64,000 nucleotides of DNA, from the NCBI RefSeq assembly GCF_008801815.1, contig NZ_VZOX01000015.1; one strand, written 5' to 3'. This DNA comes from Edwardsiella anguillarum. Its GTDB lineage: Bacteria; Pseudomonadota; Gammaproteobacteria; Enterobacterales; Enterobacteriaceae. Below are positions 1 to 7,988 of this stretch, one piece after another. Under the pieces are notes generated by a model. That model saw only the letters and a program-made list of their open reading frames with translations. It was not told where the DNA came from and searched no databases. The translations under genes were made by a program, and so were the position numbers. The stretch's first letter is position 1; every line of letters starts with the position of its first letter.

Positions 1-1
1 A

Positions 2-85
2 CTAGCTCCTTTTATTACAAGAAAGAATGATTGGAATGATCACAAAAAACACCAGTGCGATAAGATCATCATCTGACATTACCAT
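2..85 (-). CDS. Possible 27-residue membrane peptide of the prophage early region
   Basis: A short open frame starts ATG GTA ATG TCA six bases after a GAGG ribosome-binding site and ends at a TAG on the window edge. It follows the preceding prophage gene by eight bases. The peptide has an acidic start (SDDD) followed by a run of about 15 hydrophobic residues (LIALVFFVIIPIILS), so it would be a single membrane segment. No family is recognised. The ribosome-binding site and tight spacing argue for a real gene, but a frame this short can arise by chance. Confidence 0.4.
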   Translation of the reverse strand: MVMSDDDLIALVFFVIIPIILSCNKRS

Positions 86-93
86 TAATTACC

Positions 94-348
94 TCAGCGA
101 TTTAAACGCTCCTTAATCAGTTTTGAAAAGTGCAATAGCGCGTCAACAGCATCATTCTGTGAATCGGCCTCCGGGATACCCGGAACATAAATTTCATGCC
201 CGTTATACGAATGCCGTGCCAATACGATGACATTATCCATAATCTGTTGTTTATCGCCTTTGGCGATAGGTAATGCTCCAGGCGGAACACTGTTACCAAA
301 CTCAATCAAACCGCTAGCCCAGGCATAGGCGGTAATTTTCTGTGTCAT
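94..348 (-). CDS. Small prophage early protein, unknown function
   Basis: An 84-residue product starting MTQKITAY is read after a GGAG element eight bases upstream. An earlier in-frame start would overlap the upstream gene and lacks this site. The protein contains no membrane segment and no motif I recognise; its C-terminal half is rich in charged residues and predicted helical. It lies directly downstream of the 75-residue early gene in the same direction. In Mu-like phages this position holds small, poorly conserved accessory early genes, so the role is unknown. Confidence 0.65.
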   Translation of the reverse strand: MTQKITAYAWASGLIEFGNSVPPGALPIAKGDKQQIMDNVIVLARHSYNGHEIYVPGIPEADSQNDAVDALLHFSKLIKERLNR

Positions 349-353
349 CGCCT

Positions 354-581
354 TTACTCCCAATAAACCGTGCAACCGTTGATTCTAACTGCATGAACGC
401 GGCGACGTAGGCCGTCAGTTGTTACTGTGATTTCGATGGCTCCGTCAACGGGGGGATGCGTCATGCCTAATACCTCTACCGCTGGGCGCTGACGGTAACG
501 CTTTGAGCGACCAATAACGGCACCTGTTGGCTCCACCATGCGACGAACGGCATTTACAGCATCAAACATATTTACAGGCAT
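354..581 (-). CDS. Small basic prophage early protein, unknown function
   Basis: The 75-residue product is preceded by a near-perfect AGGAGG ribosome-binding site that overlaps the end of the transposition ATPase gene, so the two are translationally linked. The sequence is basic in its first half (RSKRYRQR) and looks like a small beta-rich domain in its second half (EITVTTDGLRRRVHAVRING). No catalytic motif is visible and I do not recognise the family. It sits in the early operon of the Mu-like prophage and is probably made with the transposition proteins. Confidence 0.65.
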   Translation of the reverse strand: MPVNMFDAVNAVRRMVEPTGAVIGRSKRYRQRPAVEVLGMTHPPVDGAIEITVTTDGLRRRVHAVRINGCTVYWE

Positions 582-583
582 AA

Positions 584-1522
584 TTAACCTCCTAACGCGA
601 TTAAGTCGGTATCAATATTCAGGTCTTTAAATGCAGCACGAATATTGGTCTCAGTTAGTTTCTCGCCATCTGCACTTGCCGTGATATGTGCAAGTCGCAA
701 GGTATGCGATAGCACGCGTAATGCGCCGGGTTTCTCGGCAATGGCGTGCAATAACTTACGCTCTGCCTCGCCTTTGATATCCCAGGCATCCGCAATAGCA
801 TTAACATCGGCCTTTTTAGCCTTATGGATCCGTGATGGTTTAGCAATTCGACTAAACAACCGGGCCAATTCAATCGGACGGCGTCCATCACCGGTCATTT
901 GTGACAATACCCGTAGATTACCAATTAGCACCATGCCAATTTTCGTCGCATCTTGCAGAGAACGCAGCTCCTCCAATGCCTCCATATTTAAATGATCTGC
1001 CTCGTCAACGATAACCAGGCCACTGGTGCCATTCATACGGCGGCGAATAGCGCGCGCCAATGGGCCTTTACGGCGAGGCGCATCGCTAATACCTAAAACC
1101 TCGGCTAGTTCGGTTAAACACTCCGTAACGGTGGCGCAGGAGGGGGAAGCCGTCATCATCCAAACGTTCGGCTTAATACTGTATTCGCGCGCCGCGACGG
1201 TTTTACCTACACCAGGGTTACCTGCAATGACGCTGATACACTCTGCTAACTGTGCAAACTGGAATACCGTCCAGATTTGGCGCACTGTTTGTGTTTCAAC
1301 AAAGCGCGGAGGCTCGGCCAGTGTTGATTTTTGCTGGTAGTTATCCAGCCATACCTCGACGGCCTCCGCTACACGTCCATTATTCCCCTTGTAATTGCCA
1401 TTGGCGAAAGCGGAGATCACCGCTACCGAGAAGCCGGTCTCGCTGGCAATTTGGGTCATAGTGGCTTTCTCTGCATCAACCATGTCACGGATAGTCTTGC
1501 TAATCGCATTAATATCGCTCAT
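584..1522 (-). CDS. Mu-type transposition ATPase B (target-DNA activator)
   Basis: This 312-residue protein matches the MuB family in length and layout. An N-terminal helix-turn-helix region (about residues 5 to 60) is followed by an AAA+ ATPase core with Walker A at residues 101 to 108 (GNPGVGKT) and Walker B near 169 to 177 (LVIVDEADH). In Mu, MuB binds DNA with ATP, delivers target DNA to the transposase and gives target immunity. The gene follows transposase A in the same direction, as in Mu, and starts at an ATG with a GAGGGA ribosome-binding site. The motifs appear intact, so the protein is probably functional. Confidence 0.92.
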   Translation of the reverse strand: MSDINAISKTIRDMVDAEKATMTQIASETGFSVAVISAFANGNYKGNNGRVAEAVEVWLDNYQQKSTLAEPPRFVETQTVRQIWTVFQFAQLAECISVIAGNPGVGKTVAAREYSIKPNVWMMTASPSCATVTECLTELAEVLGISDAPRRKGPLARAIRRRMNGTSGLVIVDEADHLNMEALEELRSLQDATKIGMVLIGNLRVLSQMTGDGRRPIELARLFSRIAKPSRIHKAKKADVNAIADAWDIKGEAERKLLHAIAEKPGALRVLSHTLRLAHITASADGEKLTETNIRAAFKDLNIDTDLIALGG

Positions 1523-1556
1523 AATTCCCTCGTTTTATGATCTTTGTTGTTCCAGA

Positions 1557-1587
1557 TAACCTGAGTGGCTGCTCGGGTTATTTTTTT
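1557..1587 (+). terminator. Hairpin with T-run on the plus strand, between transposase A and B genes
   Basis: An 8-bp stem (AACCTGAG with CTCGGGTT, one G-T pair) encloses a six-base loop and is followed on the plus strand by ATTTTTTT. It has the form of an intrinsic terminator for transcripts running against the phage early operon. Read on the minus strand the same hairpin has no U-tract after it, so it should not stop the operon. Confidence 0.5.
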
Positions 1588-1589
1588 GC

Positions 1590-3665
1590 TTAAATTCCGC
1601 TATTGCGTGCTTTCTGTTTGGCCAGCAATGCAACGCCTCGCTGGAATGCATCGTCGTCTTCTACATCTTCCACTTCCACCGTGACCGCTTTTAGGGCCGT
1701 ATTTCCTATAGGGCGGTATACATTTGCTGGGAGCCACTCTGGCGCACCCGGTGCAGGTAACGTCTGTTGATTTTCGGCTTCGGCCAGTCGGATTTTTTCC
1801 TCGCCACGCTGGCGCATACCTTTGATCCGCTGCTGGCGGTTGTGATACGCCGCTGTAACCGGGAATGCCTCTTTTTTGTTGCCATCCCAAATCGCGTCAC
1901 AAATCAGCGTGCCATCCATACGGCAGACAATAACTTTGGACGCATCATGTACGTCATAGCTCACCAACACCTGGCGGCCATGCTCATTGCGTAATGCTTC
2001 CGAGTAGTAAAGGTTATTGAATAACCTGACTTCACAACGGTTTACTGTTCGCTCAATCTGCGGCATAAACATATGGCGCAATTCGACGTTGGACAGCCAT
2101 TCAAGCTGCGTACCCTCCTTTTCCAGCTTGTAACGCCGAAATTGTGCTGGTGTGAAATGCTCGCCATCACCCCGCTTAGGCAAGGATGAGTGGGGGCGAT
2201 TGTTGTACCACTCAATCCCGTCTTCAATGGCGGCCACCATTGCGTCCCAAGAGGGCAAATCACGTAATGTCTGCTGTTGTTTGGCGGTTAACACCTTGCC
2301 CTTATCAACAGCGTTAAGCGCTGATTTAAGCGCTTTTCCCATACGCCGAACCGTGCTTTTATCTGCCCCGGTGCCGTAGTAGGTGGCAAATTGGCGCGCG
2401 ATGCGCATCCCTAATGTGCGGTTAAGGCGCTCAATAATGCCCCGGCCCTGTGGGTTCTCTGGAATACCTAGCCGGTGATCGATACCCAGGCGAGGCAAAA
2501 TACCCGTTATATCCGCATCAAATGCCGTATTAGTCTCACCACCACCATTATCTGAGTAATAAATCCAGGGCTTACCATTCTTCGCTATGCTGTAGCGCAG
2601 TGCATCGGCAACCGCGATCACACTCTCGGACAATGCCAGGCTCCAGCCCACGATGTAACGACAGCTACCATCGAGAATAAACGTCACCTCGGGTGAGAAT
2701 GGGTTACCGTGGTCAGGATGCGCGACTTTAACCTTCATCCCATGACCATCGCCGATCCAGACATAATTCACCGGTAGGCAATTCCAGTCACGGCGGACAA
2801 AACCTTCAATCTGGCGAGCTTCGCTGCCCGTTATCCGGCCTTTTTGCTTCACCACCGCAGGTAGCTTGTCCATTGCATAGCGGATTGCATCATAAGAGGG
2901 CACAGCCGCCTGCATATCCGGCTGATCTGCATAGCGATCCATCCATTCCGCGACAAATGCCTCATAAGCCTCGGTCATCAAAATCCCATTGGGATCTCGC
3001 CAGTACTCCAGGAAAGCGGGGAGCCAGGCTATCTGCTCTGGCGGTACTGGCTGGCGCTTACCGGGAGCCAGCAAAACCAGACGTTCGGCAGCCGAGGAAG
3101 CCCGTTTATAGTCGGCAACCCAGCGCTTTAGCGTGATTTCACTCAGCGCACGGCTTTTTCCCTTTTTGGCATTGGCTTTTGCCGCAACCTCAGCGAGGCG
3201 CTTCGGCAATGCTCCCTCTTTGGCTTGCTTGACCAGCTCTCGGATAGCCTTAGCGCAGCTATAGCCTGGAATTGAACCCAGTTTTAACGCTTCTGCGACC
3301 AGCGCCATGCGAGCGTCAGCGGTTTCACGTTGTGCGGTGTTGAGTTCAGCCAGTTTTTGCTCCATCAGTGCCGGGCACTTGCGATAAAGGGCGATTTTTC
3401 CCTCATCACGACCTTTTCCCTGCGGTGTAACGGGAGCTAGGGCCGCTACTGGAGAAGTCATCATCTGTTTTACATAGCGAGTACGCACCTGCTCCTGGAT
3501 AGCTGTCGGTAAGCAATCAATGCTGTACTCAAACGCCTTTGTGCCAGGGCGTTTCCGCTTCATGCCGTCACAAGCCCATTTGTTGAGTGCTGCACGAATT
3601 CCCTGCACTGTGCCAGGAAGTCCAGATATACCGACTAATTCATTTACAGAGACAAACATGATCAC
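1590..3665 (-). CDS. Mu-type DDE transposase A
   Basis: At 691 residues the protein is close to MuA (663). It begins with a DNA-binding region (a Mu-type winged helix in the first 70 residues), has a middle enhancer- and end-binding part, and then an RNase H-like core. The catalytic acids can be placed at D306 (VWIGDGH), D372 (YYSDNGG) and E412 (GIIERLNR), spacings typical of Mu and Tn7-like transposases. The family cuts and joins phage ends during integration and replicative transposition. The gene overlaps ner by a few bases. The start used is a GTG close after an AGAGG site; an ATG six bases further in is an alternative. Confidence 0.95.
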   Translation of the reverse strand: MIMFVSVNELVGISGLPGTVQGIRAALNKWACDGMKRKRPGTKAFEYSIDCLPTAIQEQVRTRYVKQMMTSPVAALAPVTPQGKGRDEGKIALYRKCPALMEQKLAELNTAQRETADARMALVAEALKLGSIPGYSCAKAIRELVKQAKEGALPKRLAEVAAKANAKKGKSRALSEITLKRWVADYKRASSAAERLVLLAPGKRQPVPPEQIAWLPAFLEYWRDPNGILMTEAYEAFVAEWMDRYADQPDMQAAVPSYDAIRYAMDKLPAVVKQKGRITGSEARQIEGFVRRDWNCLPVNYVWIGDGHGMKVKVAHPDHGNPFSPEVTFILDGSCRYIVGWSLALSESVIAVADALRYSIAKNGKPWIYYSDNGGGETNTAFDADITGILPRLGIDHRLGIPENPQGRGIIERLNRTLGMRIARQFATYYGTGADKSTVRRMGKALKSALNAVDKGKVLTAKQQQTLRDLPSWDAMVAAIEDGIEWYNNRPHSSLPKRGDGEHFTPAQFRRYKLEKEGTQLEWLSNVELRHMFMPQIERTVNRCEVRLFNNLYYSEALRNEHGRQVLVSYDVHDASKVIVCRMDGTLICDAIWDGNKKEAFPVTAAYHNRQQRIKGMRQRGEEKIRLAEAENQQTLPAPGAPEWLPANVYRPIGNTALKAVTVEVEDVEDDDAFQRGVALLAKQKARNSGI

Positions 3666-3895
3666 GCAGCCTCTCGTGAGTAACGGCTGGGCCAGATATC
3701 CTCAGGATTGACGCCTATTGCGGCGGCAATAATGCGCTCATATTTGGGACACTTTCTATAAAGCGCATTTTTTAGCGAGTCTTGCTTCAACCCTGCACCA
3801 AGGGAGAGTTCACGGAGGGTGAGCCCCTTGACATGGACAGCCGCTACAACATTAGCGGGGTGCCAGTCCTGCTTTACCACTTCATTTCTCATCAT
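3662..3895 (-). CDS. ner: Ner/Nlp-family early regulator
   Basis: The 77-residue protein carries the Ner signature: DWHPANVVAAVHVKG, a helix-turn-helix around LTLRELSLGAGLKQDSLKNA, and the closing IWPSRY motif. In Mu, Ner represses both the early and the repressor promoter once lytic growth has begun. Here the gene is the first of the leftward early operon, lies divergent to the repressor gene across a 143-bp operator region and overlaps transposase A. This position agrees with Mu. A host Nlp (SfsB) homologue would look similar, but the context decides for the phage role. Confidence 0.9.
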   Translation of the reverse strand: MMRNEVVKQDWHPANVVAAVHVKGLTLRELSLGAGLKQDSLKNALYRKCPKYERIIAAAIGVNPEDIWPSRYSREAA

Positions 3896-4038
3896 CGTTC
3901 GCTTATCCTTAAAAGTTATCTGTGCGGATAATCCCGCCGGATAATCTCTACAGATAAATAATTGATCACTACAAAAGAAAAGTAAAGCCTAAAAATCACT
4001 TTCTTTGGTTAAAAGTATCTACAAAAGGATAAATTGTT
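3896..4038. promoter_or_regulatory. Divergent early/repressor operator region
   Basis: This AT-rich gap between ner and the repressor gene holds an inverted pair TTATCTGT (3916-3923) and ACAGATAA (3950-3957), and between them two direct copies of GGATAATC (3926-3933 and 3939-3946) with starts 13 bp apart. A related AGTATCTACA lies closer to the repressor gene. Such clustered half-sites are what a repressor/Ner switch would use. Which protein binds which element cannot be read from sequence. Confidence 0.6.
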
Positions 4039-4632
4039 ATGAATCATGATGTTATGAGAAAGGAAAGCGTTTTAAGTAAAGGTGATGATTTTTCTTTTCC
4101 CTTGATTCAAAAAGAAAGCATAAGAGCAAGGCTTAAGATGTTAATGAAGGGACGCTCTAAAAGTGCTGTAGCAAAGGCATGGGGGCTTCCGTTCTCTACT
4201 TTAAATAATTACTTTGAAAAAGATGCCATCCCATCTCTACAAGTAGCGAGTCAAATTGCAGAAGCAGAAGGAGTTAGCATCGACTGGCTTGCATTTGGCA
4301 AGAGCGGTGACTCCGTACCCGCTCCCGAGAGGCAGACTTGCACCCCGTTAACAATTTCTCAGGACGTTGTATTGCAACGTTTAATCGCCATTCTCAGTGC
4401 TCTTGACGTTGATGACGCGGAGGCGTTATCCAAGTTACTCGCTCTCAACGGTGCTCGCTATTTATCACGATTGCTAAATGCTGAGAACCAGAGTCTGCTG
4501 CGCTTAGAGGGGAGAAAACGTATAGCTGCATTGATGCTGGAAGATATGCCTGACGAGCGTGTCAGAGAGATTTTGGCTGAAATTGAAAACGATAAACAGG
4601 CTGCTGACGTTGTAAACGTAAAAGCGGGCTAG
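4039..4632 (+). CDS. Prophage lysogeny repressor (CI/Mu c-like)
   Basis: The 197-residue protein has a helix-turn-helix domain of the phage CI type at about residues 32 to 85 (SKSAVAKAWGLPFSTLNNYF, then SIDWLAFG). Its C-terminal half is helical and acidic and probably mediates oligomerisation and control by proteolysis or partners. It is transcribed toward the phage end, opposite to the early operon, exactly where the Mu c repressor lies. It should hold the early promoter silent in the lysogen. No Ser-Lys autoprotease motif of the LexA type is evident, so induction may differ from lambda-type repressors. Confidence 0.85.
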   Translation: MNHDVMRKESVLSKGDDFSFPLIQKESIRARLKMLMKGRSKSAVAKAWGLPFSTLNNYFEKDAIPSLQVASQIAEAEGVSIDWLAFGKSGDSVPAPERQTCTPLTISQDVVLQRLIAILSALDVDDAEALSKLLALNGARYLSRLLNAENQSLLRLEGRKRIAALMLEDMPDERVREILAEIENDKQAADVVNVKAG

Positions 4633-4738
4633 ATCATGGATGTAAAGCCCGTCCTACCGCCAACAGGGTCAGACATGTTAGAATAAGCTTCATAGGGTTT
4701 TGAAAGTGTTTAAATCCCCTTGAAAGCAGTTTGAGTGA

Positions 4739-4870
4739 AGTATCAATAGTTTTCCCGATCGGGGCTATTTTTAGAAATCGGTATCAAAAGGCTGGATTCC
4801 CCATCAACAGCCTAACCCTTAGAAATCCCATCAGTTTTCACTTACTCCCGGTTGTTCCCACCAGTATCAA
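4739..4870. repeat. Candidate transposase-binding repeats at the prophage end
   Basis: The 250 bp between the repressor gene and the phage end hold no gene but contain repeated words: AGTATCAA at 4739-4746 and 4863-4870, GGTATCAA at 4780-4787, and TTAGAAATC at 4771-4779 and 4819-4827. Mu has three MuA sites in about 180 bp at its left end, so these are plausible att sites. The match is by position and repetition, not by similarity to the Mu consensus. Confidence 0.5.
4746..4773 (+). terminator. Possible terminator downstream of the prophage repressor
   Basis: The palindrome CCCGATCGGG is flanked by ATAG and CTAT and followed by TTTTTAG on the plus strand. It lies about 115 bp after the repressor stop codon and would end that transcript before it reaches murQ. 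The stem is interrupted by a TTTT bulge, so the call is tentative. Confidence 0.35.
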
Positions 4871-4883
4871 ATATCTTCCCTAG

Positions 4884-5450
4884 TCATAGGCCGACGATCG
4901 GCGTCAGGAGGATATCGGCCAGCGGCGCCATCGGGCTGTCTGGGTTACAGCTCAGCGCCACGGTGGTCGCCCCGAGGTCGCGGGCGTAGCGCAGGGCGCC
5001 CAGGACATAGGGGGTGCGTCCGCTGGCGGCGATACCGACCACCACGTCGCGGGACGACAGCGCCAGGCGCTGCAGATCGTCCTGCGCCGCCTGCGGGTTG
5101 TCTTCCGCATTCTCTACCGCCTGCAGAATGGCCCGCTGTCCGCCGGCGATCACGCCGATCACCTGTCCTGCCGGGGTGCCAAAGGTGGGGGGACACTCGC
5201 TGGCGTCCAGGATCCCCAGGCGCCCAGAGGTGCCGGCGCCGCAGTAGATCAGTCGTCCCTGACGCGCAAAGGCGGCGCTGACGGCATCCACCGCCTGGGC
5301 GATCTGCGGCAGGATACGGGCAATGGCCGGGGCGACCTTACTGTCTTCGGCGTTGATCAGGTTCAGAATGTCCAGGGTGGACAGGGTATCGATGGCGGCG
5401 CTGGCCGGGTTACGGCGTTCGGTCATCATGGCGTCAAGGTTCAGGCTCAT
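4884..5450 (-). pseudogene. murQ: murQ, N-acetylmuramic acid 6-phosphate etherase, 3' end removed by the prophage
   Basis: MurQ cleaves the lactyl ether of MurNAc-6-phosphate to give GlcNAc-6-phosphate during cell-wall recycling. About 187 of roughly 300 residues remain. The fragment shows the SIS domain motifs GAGTSGRLGILDASECPPTFG and GIAASGRTPY and then stops: the conserved TPIVG is followed by one foreign leucine codon and a TGA supplied by prophage DNA. The missing part includes the conserved SSRMKAGTAQK-type region, so activity should be lost. The start is the ATG after GGAGCCC. The other part of the gene, if kept, lies beyond the far prophage end. Confidence 0.9.
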
Positions 5451-5645
5451 GGGCTCCTCTTTCTGGCTGTGGGTAGCGCGGCGCAGACGGCCGGCGCCGC
5501 GCGGTGACACAGCATAGCACCGTTGGGAGAGACCGGCGTTATCGCACATGATAACGCGCCGCGCCGGGGTATAATCAGCGCAGGTTTCGGGGCCGGCGCG
5601 CGCGGCGCGGCGGCGGAGCAATCGCGATCGCGGCGGAGAAAGGGC

Positions 5646-6572
5646 ATGGAGCGGGTAGGCTATGGGCAGGGGCATAATATTGAAACCAAATGGCTGTACG
5701 ATTTTTTAACGCTGGAGGGGTGTCGCAATTTTTCCCAGGCCGCCATGCGGCGCAATGTCTCCCAGTCCGCGTTTAGCCGCCGTATTCAATCGTTGGAGCA
5801 GGCCTGCGGCGTCGTGCTGTTCGACCGCGGCATATCGCCGTTGCAGCTGACCGAGCAGGGAAAAATTTTTCATTCGCAGGTGCGCAGCCTGCTGCAGCAG
5901 CTGGAGAGCAATCTGGCCGAGCTGCGTTCGGGGGGAGATCCGGCCCAGCAGCGGATCGCGATCGCGGCGGCCCACTCCCTGTCGCTGGGGCTGCTGCCCT
6001 CGCTGGTAAAGCGGATGCCGGCGCCGTTTAGCTATACGGTCGAGGCCATCGACGTGGACAGGGCCGTCGATACGCTGCGCGAGGGGAAGAGCGACTTTAT
6101 CTTTTCCTATCATGACGATAACCTGCTTCAGACGCCGTTTGCCCACATTCATCTTTTCTCCTCTCAGCTGTTTCCGGTGTGCGCCACCGATCGGCACGGT
6201 CAGCCGCTGTACCGGCTGGATCAGGCCGATGCGCCGCTGCTGAATTACACCGCCAACTCCTACATGGGGCGGCAGGTTAATCGGGTGCTGGCGCGCGATA
6301 CGTCGCTGAATTTTCGTACCGTCTTCGTCTCGTCGATGAGTGAGCTGCTCAAGCAGGTGGCGCTGGATGGCTCGGGGATCGCCTGGCTGCCGGGCTACGG
6401 CATCCGTCAGGAGCTGGCGCAGGGGCGCCTGGTCGCCCTCGATAGCCAGGCCCTGCTGATCCCGATCGATGCCTATGCCTACCGCCTGGATACTCGGATG
6501 AGCCAGAGCATGGAGCGTTTCTGGCAGCTGCTGGGCGAGCTGTTTAGCGTCAGGGCGGGGGAGATGGAATAG
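5646..6572 (+). CDS. hypT: HypT, LysR-type hypochlorite-responsive regulator
   Basis: The 308-residue protein aligns with E. coli HypT (YjiE/QseD) from HNIETKWLYDFLTLE onward. It has a LysR helix-turn-helix at residues 20 to 60 and an effector domain behind it. In E. coli, oxidation of three methionines (M123, M206, M230) switches the protein on. All three are present here as M124 (KRMPAPF), M207 (NSYMGR) and M231 (SSMSELL). The start chosen has a GGAG/AAGGG element and gives the length of the E. coli protein. It is divergent from the murQ remnant and convergent with the Dcu gene. Its targets here are unknown. Confidence 0.9.
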   Translation: MERVGYGQGHNIETKWLYDFLTLEGCRNFSQAAMRRNVSQSAFSRRIQSLEQACGVVLFDRGISPLQLTEQGKIFHSQVRSLLQQLESNLAELRSGGDPAQQRIAIAAAHSLSLGLLPSLVKRMPAPFSYTVEAIDVDRAVDTLREGKSDFIFSYHDDNLLQTPFAHIHLFSSQLFPVCATDRHGQPLYRLDQADAPLLNYTANSYMGRQVNRVLARDTSLNFRTVFVSSMSELLKQVALDGSGIAWLPGYGIRQELAQGRLVALDSQALLIPIDAYAYRLDTRMSQSMERFWQLLGELFSVRAGEME

Positions 6573-6591
6573 CTCCGCCCTGGGGCGGAGC
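6572..6591. terminator. GC-rich hairpin between convergent hypT and the Dcu gene
   Basis: GCTCCGCCC and GGGCGGAGC form a perfect 9-bp stem with a two-base spacer. It sits right after the hypT stop and before the end of the convergent Dcu gene. No T-run follows on either strand, so it may be a transcript 3' end stabiliser or a Rho-assisted stop rather than a classic terminator. Confidence 0.4.
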
Positions 6592-6609
6592 AGACGCAGC
6601 GGGGTGTAC

Positions 6610-7911
6610 TCAGACCACCAGCGGGGCGATGAGGAAGCCGAAGGCGACACCCGCGACGATCCCTCCCAGCCCCGGCAGCATAAAGGGGTGGTTGACGATG
6701 TACTTACCCACCCGCGTGGAGCCGGTGGTGTCAAACTCCATCGCCGCCAGCGAGGTCGGATAGGTCGGCAGCACGAAGACACCGGTGACGGCGACATAGG
6801 ATGCCAGTATGGCCCAGACGGGGACGTCGAGCGCGATGGCCAGCGGAATGATCAGCGGCGTGGTGGCCCCCTGCGAATAGAGCAGCGCACAGGTTAGAAA
6901 CAGCACCAGCGCCAGCAGCATCGGGTAGGCGCGCAGGACGTCACCGGCGATGAACTTGATCTGATCCATATGGGCGTCGACGAAGGTGGTGCCCAGCGTC
7001 ACGATCCCCAGGATCACCGCCAGCGAGCTCATGCCGGAGCGAAACGTGGGCGTCATCACTATCGCATCGCCGTTGGTTTTACACAGCGGCACCATCAGGC
7101 AGGTGCAGGAGAGCATGCAGATGATGATGATATCGCGGGTGCCCATCGGCTTGCCGATATCAAAGCCGGGACGCAGCTGCGGGAAGGCCGCCAGGATCAC
7201 GATGGCGACGGTCGCCAGCAGAAACAGGGCGACGGAGCGCTTGGCCTGCGGCGTATCGACGTTCTGCTTCTCCTGGTATTTGCTGACCAGCCCCTTCTGC
7301 AGACGCGCCAGGTACACCTCGTCATCCTGCAGTTCGCACCCCTGGCGCGAGGCGATCAGCGCGGCGACCATCGCGGCGACAAACGAGGCGGGCAGACAGA
7401 TCGCCATCACCTGAATAAAGGTGACGCCGTTGCCCTCCATGATGGTCAGCATGGCGGCCATGGCGGCGCTGATCGGGGAGCCGGAGATGGCGATCTGCGA
7501 GGCGACGACGGAGCCGGCCAGGGTGCGCGATGGCCGGATACCGGAGTCTTTAGCGACCTCGGCAATGACCGGCAGCGTTGAGAAAACGATGAAGCCGGTA
7601 CCGGCCATAATGGTCATGGACCAGGTGATGATAGGTGCGATGATATTGATATAGCGTGGATTACGGCGCATGAAGGTGCCAGCCAGTCGCACCAGATAGT
7701 CCATCCCCCCCGCGGCCTGCAGCGCAGAGGCGGCAACGACAACGGTCATGATAATCAGGATCACGTCTACCGGCGCAGAGCCGATGGGCAGGCCAAGGCC
7801 CAGCGTCAGAATGGCCAGCCCCAGCCCGCCGCACAGGCCGATGCCGATCCCCCCCATGCGGATCCCAAAGAAGATTGCGCCCAGAACAACGATGATTTCT
7901 AGCCATACCAT
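6610..7911 (-). CDS. Anaerobic C4-dicarboxylate transporter, DcuA/DcuB family
   Basis: The 433-residue membrane protein matches DcuA/DcuB over its length, with the family blocks FGIRMGGIGIGLCGGLG near the start, GGMDYLVRLAGTFMRRNPRYI, SQIAISGSPISAA in the middle and PTYPTSLAAMEFDTTGSTRVGKYIVNHPF near the end. Dcu carriers exchange fumarate, aspartate, malate and succinate across the inner membrane, mainly without oxygen. The start MVWLEII follows a GGAGG site; an upstream in-frame start lacks one. It lies downstream of the racemase-family gene in the same direction, so aspartate use is a likely theme. DcuA and DcuB cannot be told apart here. Confidence 0.9.
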   Translation of the reverse strand: MVWLEIIVVLGAIFFGIRMGGIGIGLCGGLGLAILTLGLGLPIGSAPVDVILIIMTVVVAASALQAAGGMDYLVRLAGTFMRRNPRYINIIAPIITWSMTIMAGTGFIVFSTLPVIAEVAKDSGIRPSRTLAGSVVASQIAISGSPISAAMAAMLTIMEGNGVTFIQVMAICLPASFVAAMVAALIASRQGCELQDDEVYLARLQKGLVSKYQEKQNVDTPQAKRSVALFLLATVAIVILAAFPQLRPGFDIGKPMGTRDIIIICMLSCTCLMVPLCKTNGDAIVMTPTFRSGMSSLAVILGIVTLGTTFVDAHMDQIKFIAGDVLRAYPMLLALVLFLTCALLYSQGATTPLIIPLAIALDVPVWAILASYVAVTGVFVLPTYPTSLAAMEFDTTGSTRVGKYIVNHPFMLPGLGGIVAGVAFGFLIAPLVV

Positions 7912-7988
7912 AAAGGCCTCCAGAGGCAGTGCAATGCCGTTTAGCAGCAATAGTGAAGAAAAGGGGGCGGCGGCCGCCGCCGTGCGGG

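Larger units (their letters stand above)
1..4888 (-). mobile_element. Left (early) end of a Mu-like transposable prophage
   Basis: The gene order is that of the Mu early end. A repressor is transcribed toward the phage end, and divergently from it run a Ner-like regulator, DDE transposase A, ATPase B and small early genes. The host side of the junction is murQ, whose reading frame is lost within a few bases of position 4888. The exact terminal base cannot be fixed because the other phage end, and hence the 5-bp target duplication, lies outside the window. Base composition is visibly less GC-rich than the flanking chromosome. Whether the prophage is complete cannot be judged. Confidence 0.9.

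Noticed and set aside
5706..6797. 363-codon frame antisense to hypT
   Set aside because: HypT is strongly supported by homology on the plus strand.
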